In this document: in pieces, positions 56,946 to 64,000 of the stretch | Position numbering within the stretch: the stretch's first letter is position 1 | Layout: every line of letters begins with the position of its first letter | Origin: Chitinophagales bacterium | GTDB taxonomy: Bacteria > Bacteroidota > Bacteroidia > Chitinophagales > CAIOSU01 | NCBI GenBank assembly: GCA_026003335.1 | Contig: BPHB01000002.1 | Span: 310,001-374,000 of the forward strand | Length of the DNA stretch: 64,000 bases | Direction: 5' to 3' | Program-made: the position numbers and the translations under genes | Notes under the pieces: model-generated | What the model saw: only the letters and a program-made list of their open reading frames with translations | Told to the model about the DNA's origin: nothing | The model's database searches: none

Positions 56946-56975
56946 TGTCACGGATAAGGCAATGCTCTAACCTTG
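56945..56975 (+). promoter_or_regulatory. Promoter of the SDR-to-ATPase unit
   Basis: TTG, 20 nt, TAACCTTG (one mismatch to TAnnTTTG), 17 nt before the ATG at 56993. Confidence 0.55.
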
Positions 56976-56992
56976 CAGAAAACGACCGCAAA

Positions 56993-57748
56993 ATGGAAAA
57001 AATATTTAAAGACAAAGTGGCTTTTATCACGGGTGGCAGTTTTGGCATCGGAAGAGCCACAGCTGCTGCCTTTGCTGCACGTGGCGCTCATGTAGCCATA
57101 GTGGACTGGATAGAAGATCAGGAAACTGCTGAACGGGTGCGCAAAGCCGGCAGTAAAGCGCTGTTTATAAAATGTGACGTTTCTCAGAATGAAGAAGTGC
57201 AAAAAGCCGTAGAAACCACTGTATCAGAGTTGGGCGGTTTGGATTTCGCCTTTAATAATGCCGGTGTAGAGGGCATTATGGCCCCCACTCCTGAATGCAC
57301 AGAGGAAAACTGGGATAAAACACTTGGCATTAATCTTAAAGGCATCTGGCTGTGCATGAAATATCAAATACCGCACATGCTGAAAAAGGGCAAAGGAGCC
57401 ATTGTAAACTGTGCCTCTGTTGCCGGACTGATAGGGTTTCCCGGGTTACCGGCTTATGTGGCTTCCAAACACGGCATTATCGGGCTAACCAAAACCGCAG
57501 CTCTGGAATGCGCTAAAAAAGGTGTACGCATAAATGCCGTATGCCCGGGAGTTATCAAAACACCTATGATTGACCGCGTTACCGGTAGGAAAAAAGAAGT
57601 AGAAAAGGCCTATGAAAATATGGAGCCAATAGGCCGCATGGGAAAGCCCGATGAAGTGGCTGAAGCTGTAGTATGGTTGTGCTCTGATGCAGCCTCCTTT
57701 GTCACCGGTGCTGCTATCCCCGTGGATGGCGGATGGATTGCTCAATAA
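56993..57748 (+). CDS. SDR-family NAD(P)-dependent oxidoreductase
   Basis: 251 residues from the ATG at 56993; an upstream in-frame start at 56945 lies inside the promoter and is rejected. Classical short-chain dehydrogenase: cofactor loop TGGSFGIGRATA, NNAGVEG, catalytic serine region VNCASVAGLIG, YVASKHG (catalytic Tyr and Lys), and the C-terminal SFVTGAAIPVDGGW. Resembles glucose/sugar or alcohol dehydrogenases; substrate unknown. First gene of a probable operon with the TerB-like, antiporter and ATPase genes (gaps 50, 13 and 3 nt). Confidence 0.93.
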   Translation: MEKIFKDKVAFITGGSFGIGRATAAAFAARGAHVAIVDWIEDQETAERVRKAGSKALFIKCDVSQNEEVQKAVETTVSELGGLDFAFNNAGVEGIMAPTPECTEENWDKTLGINLKGIWLCMKYQIPHMLKKGKGAIVNCASVAGLIGFPGLPAYVASKHGIIGLTKTAALECAKKGVRINAVCPGVIKTPMIDRVTGRKKEVEKAYENMEPIGRMGKPDEVAEAVVWLCSDAASFVTGAAIPVDGGWIAQ

Positions 57749-57798
57749 CCGTTGCGCCCAACAGTATTTAATCAACCGGAAAACTTAAATTAACAGAC

Positions 57799-58197
57799 AT
57801 GCAAATGCACCTTCCGCAACTACTTTATGAGCGCCTGGGCAATCTATTTTATGCTATTGCCGCTGCTGACAGAGGCGTGAGGCAGAAAGAAGAGACGAGG
57901 CTGCTGGAAAAAATACAATCTATCTGGGCACCAGCAGAGTCCTCTTCAGATGCCTTCGGAACTGATCTTGCTCATTATATTTTTATCTCTTTTGATTTTT
58001 TGCATGCCCAACAGGCCGATCCCGAAACTGCATTTCGCCAATTTGAAGATTTTTACCGCACCCATGCATCTGCTTTCTCCCCTCAGGTGAAAAAAAATAT
58101 CCTGCGCACGGCTGAAGCCATTGCCGAAGCCTTTTCCGGAATCAATAAATGCGAGAGGGCATATCTTTCCCGCCTTGAAAAGTTATTGAATCAATAA
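57799..58197 (+). CDS. TerB-like helical protein
   Basis: 132 residues, all helical. LYERLGNLFYAIAAADRGVRQKEETRLLEKI and the C-terminal ILRTAEAIAEAFSGINKCERAYLSRLEKLL fit the TerB (tellurite-resistance) fold seen in many stress proteins, where acidic/charged helices may bind metal. The match is at pattern level only. Lies between the SDR and antiporter genes. Confidence 0.65.
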   Translation: MQMHLPQLLYERLGNLFYAIAAADRGVRQKEETRLLEKIQSIWAPAESSSDAFGTDLAHYIFISFDFLHAQQADPETAFRQFEDFYRTHASAFSPQVKKNILRTAEAIAEAFSGINKCERAYLSRLEKLLNQ

Positions 58198-58210
58198 TTG
58201 CACGTGCCGC

Positions 58211-58972
58211 ATGGTATTTATCGGATTTCTGGTATGCACCATTGTGATTTTTTTTCACGGCAAACGCCTTTCTTTCTATGGCGACCTGATTGCTGCTTTG
58301 ACAGGCCTCTCACGCGGGTGGATAGGATTGGTCCTCATGGCCAGCGTGACGTCCCTTCCTGAACTGTTTGCAGGAGTGAGTGCAGCCGGTATCGTGGAGT
58401 CACCCGATCTGGCAGTAGGTGATGTGGTGGGAAGCTGTGCCTTCAACATGGCTATCCTTTCTCTGCTTGATTGGGCAAGCCCTCATCCCCTGTCTCAGCG
58501 CATTTCTCCCTCAAACATCCTTTCCGGAACCCTTGGCATCATCTTGTTTTCCCTTGTTGGACTGGGCCTGTTTCTTCCAAATGATATTATAGTGATCGGC
58601 TGGGTAGGAAGCCTGAGTATTGCTTTCATCTTCATTTATCTGATTTCTATGCATTTGCTGTATCAATACACTAAAAAAAATGGCGCCTCCGCGCACTCCG
58701 AGCCTGAGCCCGAGTGCTCCAACCGGATACACCTTAAAAAAAGTAATCAGTCTGTATATACTCCATGCCCTGATGGTCATTTTAGCTGCCATATTTCTTC
58801 CATTCTTTGCCGAAGGAGTTGCCGCAAGGTTAAACTTAAGCCAGTCATTCGTAGGCACTCTGTTCCTTGCTGGCTCTACATCGTTACCGGAAGTGGCCGT
58901 ATCGTTGAGTGCCGTGCGTCTGGGCTCAGTAGATCTGGCTGTAGGAAACCTTTTCGGCAGCAATCTTTTTAA
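58211..58972 (+). CDS. Na+/Ca2+ exchanger-like antiporter, N-terminal half (frame shifted after 58680)
   Basis: Residues 1-156 are real: about five transmembrane helices and the alpha-1 repeat GLVLMASVTSLPELFAGVSA ... GDVVGSCAFNMAIL of the CaCA cation/Ca2+ antiporter family. After the A8 tract at 58673-58680 this frame leaves the family and runs on as low-hydrophobic sequence to 58972, while the next half of the protein continues in the +1 frame. CaCA proteins of this type exchange Ca2+ for Na+ or H+ across the inner membrane. Confidence 0.82.
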   Translation: MVFIGFLVCTIVIFFHGKRLSFYGDLIAALTGLSRGWIGLVLMASVTSLPELFAGVSAAGIVESPDLAVGDVVGSCAFNMAILSLLDWASPHPLSQRISPSNILSGTLGIILFSLVGLGLFLPNDIIVIGWVGSLSIAFIFIYLISMHLLYQYTKKNGASAHSEPEPECSNRIHLKKSNQSVYTPCPDGHFSCHISSILCRRSCRKVKLKPVIRRHSVPCWLYIVTGSGRIVECRASGLSRSGCRKPFRQQSF

Positions 58973-59207
58973 CATTCTGATTCTTGCAATAGATGATCTG
59001 GTTTATACCCGCGGCAATCTGCTGAAAGATGCCTCTGAGAACAATATCATTTCCGTTTTCTCCATCATTATCATGACCGCTGTGGCCATCAGCGGCATTC
59101 TGTTCAAACCACAGAAAAAGTCATTGCTTTTAACCTGGGATACGCTGCTGATTCTTGTTATTTACACAGCAAATGTCATACTGCTTTATTACATCAATCA
59201 CACGTAA
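58680..59207 (+). CDS. Na+/Ca2+ exchanger-like antiporter, C-terminal half
   Basis: 175 residues. After a Pro/Ser-rich linker, TLKKVISLYILHALMVILAAIFLPFFAEGVA opens the second set of helices and the alpha-2 repeat GTLFLAGSTSLPEVAVSLSA ... AVGNLFGSNLFNIL is intact. Together with the upstream half it makes about 333 residues, normal for the family. The ATG at 58680 uses the last A of the A8 tract, so this half could be translated separately, reached by a slip at the tract, or the break may be a one-base error. The P-type ATPase gene starts 3 nt after the stop. Confidence 0.82.
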   Translation: MAPPRTPSLSPSAPTGYTLKKVISLYILHALMVILAAIFLPFFAEGVAARLNLSQSFVGTLFLAGSTSLPEVAVSLSAVRLGSVDLAVGNLFGSNLFNILILAIDDLVYTRGNLLKDASENNIISVFSIIIMTAVAISGILFKPQKKSLLLTWDTLLILVIYTANVILLYYINHT

Positions 59208-59210
59208 TAG

Positions 59211-61802
59211 ATGAACAGAGATCCTCACCAGTCATTGAAACCCTGGCACGTTCTGAATGTGGAGGAAGTATTAAACGTACTCCGCTCTTCCTCTGATGGT
59301 CTTTCGGATGAAGAAGCCGCTAAAAGGTTAAACACACACGGTCCAAACAAGCTCAATGAAAAGCAAGGCAAAGCATGGTGGCAGATTTTATTTCAGCAGT
59401 TCAGCGACTTTCTCATTCTTATTCTGCTGGCTGCAGCTTTGATTTCCGGAATCATTGGAGACCTGACTGACGCTATAGTCATCATGGTTATTGTCGTGCT
59501 CAATGCACTTATCGGTTTTATTCAGGAATTCCGGGCTGAAAGGGCGCTGGCTGCCCTGAAGAAACTCGCTGCTCCCGCTGCTCTTGTGAAGCGGAACGGA
59601 AAGCTTATGCAAATAGCAACGGCTGACCTGGTTCCCGGTGACTGGGTGGTAATAGAAGCCGGAGATATAGTGCCCGCTGATGTGCGTTTGACAGAGGTGA
59701 CCTCTCTGCGAATTGAAGAAGCCTCTTTGACCGGAGAATCCTACCCGTCAGAAAAAACAACCGACTCTATCGCGGATGAGGAGATTCCGCCAGGCGACCG
59801 CTCCAACATGGCATTTAAAGGAACTATGGTTACCTATGGCCGGGGAGCTGGCGTGGTGGTAGCCACGGGCATGCAAACCGAAATGGGTAAAATAGCAACC
59901 CTACTTCAGGAAGAAGAAAGCACAACGCCCCTGCAAAAACGGCTGACGGATTTCGGGAAGAAACTGTCTTTGGTCATTCTTCTCATTTGTGTTATCATTT
60001 ATATAGCGGGTCTGCTTCAGGGCGAAAACCCTCTGATTATGCTGCTGGTGGCTATTTCCGTTGCCGTAGCTGCTATTCCTGAATCGTTGCCGGCTGTAAT
60101 AACCATTGCCCTTACCTTGGGAGCCAGGCGCCTGGTAAAGCAACAATGCCTCATCAGAAGGCTCCCTGCCGTTGAAACGCTGGGCTCGGTAACCTACATC
60201 TGCTCGGATAAAACCGGCACGCTCACTCAAAACAAAATGCAGGTCGTGGAAATTACTGCGCCTTTGAAAAGCCCCCTGCCTGGCGAAGACGCCCTGTCGG
60301 TTTTACTGCGTTGCATGATTCTGAACAACAATGCCTCCGCACAGGTAAACAACAAATGGCTGGGTGATCCAACCGAAATAGCGCTAATGGAATATGCCAC
60401 TTCTAACATGCACACCAAACCACAGGATGTTGCAGCAGCCTTTCCAAGAATAGCTGAATTGCCCTTTGACTCAGAACGTAAGTGCATGACCACGATACAT
60501 GCCTTTAAAGGAGCATATCTGATTATTACCAAAGGAGCTGCCGAGCCGCTAGCCGAGAAAATTGCGGATGTTGCCGCTGTTGTACAACTACAGCATGAGG
60601 CCGAACAATTATCTTCCAAAGGCATGAGGGTATTAGCCTACGGATGTAAAGTATTAAGCTCCCTCCCGAAGCAAGTACAGCCGGAAACAATAGAAAACAA
60701 CCTGCATTATTGTGGCCTTGCCGCAATGATTGACCCCCCTCGGGAAGAAGTTAAAGATGCCATACGGGAGTGCAAAAATGCCGGTATTCAGCCGGTGATG
60801 ATTACCGGGGACCATCCTCTTACAGCGGCCGCCATCGCCCGAGAAATTGGTATACTGGAAAAAGATCATCAGGTGTTAACCGGTCGCGAGTTGTCGGCCA
60901 TGCCGGAAGATACATTTGAGGCACGCGTGGAGCAGATTCGTGTGTATGCGCGTGTTTCGCCTGAACAAAAATTAACCATCGTCAAAGCCCTGCAACACAA
61001 AAGGCACTTCGTTGCCATGACCGGTGATGGAGTGAACGATGCTCCTGCCCTGAAAAAAGCCAATATCGGCATCGCCATGGGCATCACCGGCACACAGGTC
61101 AGCAAGGAAGCAGCTGACCTCATTCTGCTGGACGACAATTTTGCTACCATTGTAAGAGCTGTGCGTGAGGGAAGGAGAATCTTTGACAACATCCGCAAAT
61201 TCATTAAATACACCATGACTTCCAATGCGGGTGAAATATGGACTATCTTCCTGGCTCCTCTAGTCGGTTTACCTATACCCTTATTACCCATTCATATCCT
61301 ATGGATCAATCTGGTTACCGATGGCCTACCCGGTCTTGCCCTGGCCTATGAGCCTGCGGAGAAGAATGTCATGAAGCGCTCTCCACGTCCTCCGGATGAA
61401 AGCATATTCGCCCGCGGCCTGGGCTGGCATATCCTGTGGGTAGGTTTACTCATGGGAGCCGTATGCCTGGGTGTCCAGGCATGGGCTTATCATAACAATA
61501 ATGCGGCCACACAAACCATGGTATTTACCGTGTTATGTCTCAGCCAAATGGGGCACGCTTTTGCTGTACGCAGTGAATACAGGATGCTCTATCGGCAGGG
61601 TGTTTTTTCCAACCTGCACCTCGTCTCTGCTGTAGGCCTCACCTTTCTGCTTCAATTAGGCATCATTTATCTGCCCTTGGCCAACAAAGTGTTTAAAACA
61701 CAGCCCCTCTCCCTCCATGAGCTATTTATTTGCCTGGTAGCATCTGCTATCGTGTTTCATGCCGTGGAGTTTGAAAAATGGATAAAAAAACCGAATGCTT
61801 GA
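59211..61802 (+). CDS. Calcium-type (P2) cation-transporting P-type ATPase
   Basis: 863 residues, full length. N-terminal cation ATPase domain ([28 protein letters not shown]), helices 1-2, actuator motif EEASLTGES, the ion-binding PESLP of helix 4, phosphorylated D333 in [13 protein letters not shown], nucleotide-binding GDPTE and KGAAE, hinge [22 protein letters not shown], and six C-terminal helices. The overall pattern is SERCA/PMCA-like, with PESLP rather than the usual PEGLP. It probably exports Ca2+ (or Mn2+/Mg2+), a sensible partner for the antiporter just upstream. Last gene of the unit. Confidence 0.94.
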   Translation: MNRDPHQSLKPWHVLNVEEVLNVLRSSSDGLSDEEAAKRLNTHGPNKLNEKQGKAWWQILFQQFSDFLILILLAAALISGIIGDLTDAIVIMVIVVLNALIGFIQEFRAERALAALKKLAAPAALVKRNGKLMQIATADLVPGDWVVIEAGDIVPADVRLTEVTSLRIEEASLTGESYPSEKTTDSIADEEIPPGDRSNMAFKGTMVTYGRGAGVVVATGMQTEMGKIATLLQEEESTTPLQKRLTDFGKKLSLVILLICVIIYIAGLLQGENPLIMLLVAISVAVAAIPESLPAVITIALTLGARRLVKQQCLIRRLPAVETLGSVTYICSDKTGTLTQNKMQVVEITAPLKSPLPGEDALSVLLRCMILNNNASAQVNNKWLGDPTEIALMEYATSNMHTKPQDVAAAFPRIAELPFDSERKCMTTIHAFKGAYLIITKGAAEPLAEKIADVAAVVQLQHEAEQLSSKGMRVLAYGCKVLSSLPKQVQPETIENNLHYCGLAAMIDPPREEVKDAIRECKNAGIQPVMITGDHPLTAAAIAREIGILEKDHQVLTGRELSAMPEDTFEARVEQIRVYARVSPEQKLTIVKALQHKRHFVAMTGDGVNDAPALKKANIGIAMGITGTQVSKEAADLILLDDNFATIVRAVREGRRIFDNIRKFIKYTMTSNAGEIWTIFLAPLVGLPIPLLPIHILWINLVTDGLPGLALAYEPAEKNVMKRSPRPPDESIFARGLGWHILWVGLLMGAVCLGVQAWAYHNNNAATQTMVFTVLCLSQMGHAFAVRSEYRMLYRQGVFSNLHLVSAVGLTFLLQLGIIYLPLANKVFKTQPLSLHELFICLVASAIVFHAVEFEKWIKKPNA

Positions 61803-61933
61803 TACATCCCCTGATAGTAGATAAATCTACCCTCTCAAACGGCTGGATATTCTGAAATCCTAGACTTCCGAAACCGTACTTCTTAATATTTTGCAGCCAA
61901 TCACAAGCACCTATGGGATGCCTTCTGAATCGT

Positions 61934-61941
61934 TATTTTTG
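61934..61941 (+). promoter_or_regulatory. -7 box before the thioesterase gene
   Basis: TATTTTTG, perfect TAnnTTTG, 6 nt ahead of the ATG at 61948. If used, upstream start codons are excluded from the mRNA. Confidence 0.4.
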
Positions 61942-61947
61942 TTGGCT

Positions 61948-62346
61948 ATGCTTAATCCTTTTCTGCCGGGTGATAAAAAAGTGTATTGCAGAACAGTTAC
62001 CGAAAGCGATATAGCCGCTTTTGAATCGGGCACGGTGCACAGGGTCTATTCTACTTTCGCACTTGCCCGCGATGCAGAATGGGCGTGCCGGCTTTTTGTG
62101 CTGGAAATGAAGGAAACCGATGAAGAAGGTATTGGCACATTCGTCAGTGTTGAACACCTTGCTCCCGCACTGATAGGTGAAACCGTAGAGTTTGAAGCCA
62201 TCCTGGAGTCGGTTCGCGGCAATGAAGTTATCTGCACCTACACAGCCCGTACCCGGGATAAACTCATTGCGCGGGGCCGGCAAATACAGAAAGTATTAAA
62301 AAAGGAAAAGCTTCAGCGCCTCCTTGAAAAAGGCACCCATGAGTAA
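61948..62346 (+). CDS. Hotdog-fold thioesterase (fluoroacetyl-CoA thioesterase-like)
   Basis: 132 residues from the ATG at 61948 ([21 protein letters not shown]); ATG 61918 and TTG 61891 are in frame, but the -7 box at 61934 and the family N-terminus favour 61948. [22 protein letters not shown], then [23 protein letters not shown] and [18 protein letters not shown] match the FlK-like thioesterase family common in Bacteroidota. It would hydrolyse an acyl-CoA; the substrate is unknown. Its 3' end overlaps smpB by 8 nt. Confidence 0.82.
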   Translation: MLNPFLPGDKKVYCRTVTESDIAAFESGTVHRVYSTFALARDAEWACRLFVLEMKETDEEGIGTFVSVEHLAPALIGETVEFEAILESVRGNEVICTYTARTRDKLIARGRQIQKVLKKEKLQRLLEKGTHE

Positions 62347-62791
62347 CCCGGTTGTCATAAAAAACAGAAGAGCCTCCTTTGACTACCACCTGCTGGAAAA
62401 ATACGTAGCAGGGATGCAGCTTACCGGCAGTGAAATCAAATCCATACGCAAGGGCAAAGCCTCCCTGAATGATGCATACTGCATTTTCCGAAAAGGTGAG
62501 CTTTGGGTAAAAAACATGCATATCGCTGAATATGAACAAGGCGCCTATGCCAACCATGAACCCCTTCGCCTGCGCAAACTGCTCCTGAAAAAAAGTGAAT
62601 TGCGAAAGCTGGAAAAAAAAGTAAAAGAAAAAGGCATCACTATCATTCCCGTTTCCGTGTTTATTTCTGAACGCGGTTTTGCAAAAATGGAAATAGCCCT
62701 GGCAAAAGGGAAAAAGACCTACGATAAACGTGAAAGTATTAAAGAAAAAGAATCCAAACGTGCACTGAACCGACTCCTGAAACGCCACTAA
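62339..62791 (+). CDS. smpB: SsrA-binding protein
   Basis: 150 residues from the ATG at 62339; a TTG at 62324 is in frame but not needed. SmpB binds tmRNA and places it in the stalled ribosome. [43 protein letters not shown], then [34 protein letters not shown] and the basic C-terminal tail with [17 protein letters not shown] are all diagnostic. Overlaps the thioesterase stop, so translationally coupled. Its RNA partner is encoded at 44172. Confidence 0.97.
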   Translation: MSNPVVIKNRRASFDYHLLEKYVAGMQLTGSEIKSIRKGKASLNDAYCIFRKGELWVKNMHIAEYEQGAYANHEPLRLRKLLLKKSELRKLEKKVKEKGITIIPVSVFISERGFAKMEIALAKGKKTYDKRESIKEKESKRALNRLLKRH

Positions 62792-62894
62792 GCTCCGAGA
62801 CTTTATCGTAAGATTTTCCAGAAAAGAGCACTCCCCCTGCTGACAGCGAAGGTTGGCGCCTTTGGCCGTCTTCTGCAATACGCTGCCAGTTTAT

Positions 62895-62902
62895 TATTTT
62901 TG
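62895..62902 (+). promoter_or_regulatory. -7 box of the aconitase gene
   Basis: TATTTTTG, perfect TAnnTTTG, 32 nt before the ATG at 62935. Confidence 0.45.
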
Positions 62903-62934
62903 TAACTGATTGCTAATTGAAAAAAACTATTGTT

Positions 62935-64000
62935 ATGGCTTTTGATTTTGATATGATTAAAGCGGTGTACGAACGCTTTCCCCACCGGATTGAGAAAGCA
63001 AGAAAAGTACTGAACCGTCCCCTCACGCTGACCGAAAAAATCCTTTATGCTCACCTGTACAACCCGGATGAAATTCAGGACTTCACCCGAGGCAAAGCTT
63101 ACGTAGATTTTGCTCCCGACAGAGTAGCCATGCAGGATGCTACTGCTCAGATGGCTTTGCTTCAGTTTATGCAGGCTGGCAAAAACAAAACCGCAGTACC
63201 CACCACTGTGCACTGTGACCACCTCATTCAGGCCGAAGCAGGGGCAGATCCGGACCTTAAAAAAGCCCTCAATGAAAACAAAGAAGTGTATGACTTTCTG
63301 GCCTCTGTTTCCAACAAATACGGCATAGGTTTCTGGAAACCCGGTGCCGGCATCATTCATCAGGTAGTATTGGAACAATATGCTTTTCCGGGAGGAATGA
63401 TGATAGGCACCGACTCCCACACCGTGAATGCCGGTGGTCTTGGGATGATTGCCATTGGCGTGGGTGGAGCTGATGCCGTAGATGTTATGGCCGGCATGCC
63501 GTGGGAGCTTAAGATGCCAAAACTCATCGGGGTAAAACTTACCGGCAAACTCAGTGGCTGGACCTCCGCAAAAGACGTCATCCTTAAGGTGGCCGGCATA
63601 CTAACCGTAAAAGGCGGCACCGGATACATCCTGGAATATTTTGGGGAAGGTGCATATAAAATCAGCTGCACCGGCAAAGGCACCATTTGCAACATGGGAG
63701 CCGAAATAGGCGCCACCACCTCCACCTTTGGATATGATGAATCCATGAAACGCTATCTGGAAGCTACCGGAAGACAAGAAGTGGCAGCAGAAGCCGAAAA
63801 AATAAAAGAGCACCTCACTGCCGACCCCGAAGTGTATGCCCATCCTGAAAAATACTTTGATCAGGTTATTGAAATTGACCTCTCCAAACTGGAGCCCCAT
63901 ATCAACGGACCTTACACACCCGATCGGGCTTGGCCTCTATCAGAATTTGCTAAAGCCGTAAAAGAAAATGGGTGGCCGGCCAAACTGGAAGTGGGACTTA
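62935..64000 (+). CDS. Aconitate hydratase, N-terminal part (cut by window end)
   Basis: 355 codons from the ATG at 62935, open to the end of the window. Aconitase isomerises citrate to isocitrate in the TCA cycle with a 4Fe-4S cluster. [87 protein letters not shown] and [16 protein letters not shown] are the mitochondrial-type aconitase motifs. The cluster cysteines lie beyond the window. Confidence 0.96.
   Translation, partial: MAFDFDMIKAVYERFPHRIEKARKVLNRPLTLTEKILYAHLYNPDEIQDFTRGKAYVDFAPDRVAMQDATAQMALLQFMQAGKNKTAVPTTVHCDHLIQAEAGADPDLKKALNENKEVYDFLASVSNKYGIGFWKPGAGIIHQVVLEQYAFPGGMMIGTDSHTVNAGGLGMIAIGVGGADAVDVMAGMPWELKMPKLIGVKLTGKLSGWTSAKDVILKVAGILTVKGGTGYILEYFGEGAYKISCTGKGTICNMGAEIGATTSTFGYDESMKRYLEATGRQEVAAEAEKIKEHLTADPEVYAHPEKYFDQVIEIDLSKLEPHINGPYTPDRAWPLSEFAKAVKENGWPAKLEVGL

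Noticed and set aside
56933-56950. TGACAA-N6-TTGTCA dyad as a separate operator
   Set aside because: It overlaps box 4 and the -33 TTG; the RTGAY-N4-ATCAT reading is shared with three other promoters and explains it better.
58680-58972. Run-on part of the first antiporter frame as a real domain
   Set aside because: It is out of frame with the intact second half, which covers the same DNA with transmembrane helices and the second alpha repeat.
1-64000. CRISPR arrays, insertion sequences, phage or attachment sites
   Set aside because: No regularly spaced repeats, transposase or integrase motifs or target duplications were seen.

Overview
The window reads as an ordinary chromosomal stretch of a Bacteroidota bacterium (Cytophaga/Chitinophaga/Saprospira-like grade; genus not determinable). 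The grounds are four giant or mid-size secreted proteins with type IX secretion (T9SS) C-terminal sorting domains and PKD modules, Bacteroidota-type promoter boxes (TTG, about 19-21 nt, TAnnTTTG) in front of many genes with very short leaders, a tmRNA tag of the GExNYAxAA type, and Bacteroidota-only families (32533-33042, DUF2795, DUF1573). There are no rRNA or tRNA genes, no CRISPR array and no clear insertion sequence. UGA is a normal stop.

Layout. 1-8.5 kb: end of a deoxynucleoside kinase, a 1.9-kb-residue PKD adhesin with T9SS type B signal, and a membrane pyrophosphatase. 8.6-17.8 kb: hybrid histidine kinase, QueA, a MacB-like permease, heptose kinase plus aminotransferase operon, M23 peptidase. 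18-23.6 kb: two T9SS type A cargo proteins, one alternating Kazal-like and PKD modules. 23.7-36.5 kb: MscL, a GT-C/TPR membrane protein, an outer-membrane barrel, a four-gene lipoprotein-sorting/ABC operon, a 2-oxoacid dehydrogenase E2, a DASS transporter and a cinA-msrB pair. 36.6-46.4 kb: hydrolases, a PI-PLC lipoprotein, DUF1573, two amino-acid enzymes, tmRNA, a GT9 glycosyltransferase and a VOC pseudogene broken by one TGA. 46.4-51.3 kb: a T9SS-targeted di-haem cytochrome fusion and a small lipoprotein.

51.3-61.8 kb is the most interesting part: PEP synthase (5' end scrambled by about six +1 slips), an ATP-cone/endonuclease-fold protein, an eRF1-like small protein, a phosphoribosyltransferase, an SDR dehydrogenase, a TerB-like protein, a Na+/Ca2+-exchanger-like antiporter split at an A8 tract, and a Ca2+-type P-ATPase. 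This gene set resembles low-oxygen/dormancy islands of other bacteria. Four copies of a Crp/Fnr-like palindrome, RTGAY-N4-ATCAT, precede its transcription units. Three are joined to the -33 element as ATCATTG and centred about 30 bp upstream of the -7 box (about -41.5). The fourth, and the leftward reading of the divergent one, sit 51.5 bp upstream of the -7 box (about -62). I infer a co-regulated stress regulon whose regulator lies outside the window.

61.9-64 kb: a thioesterase overlapping smpB (partner of the tmRNA 18 kb away), then the start of aconitase, which runs off the window.
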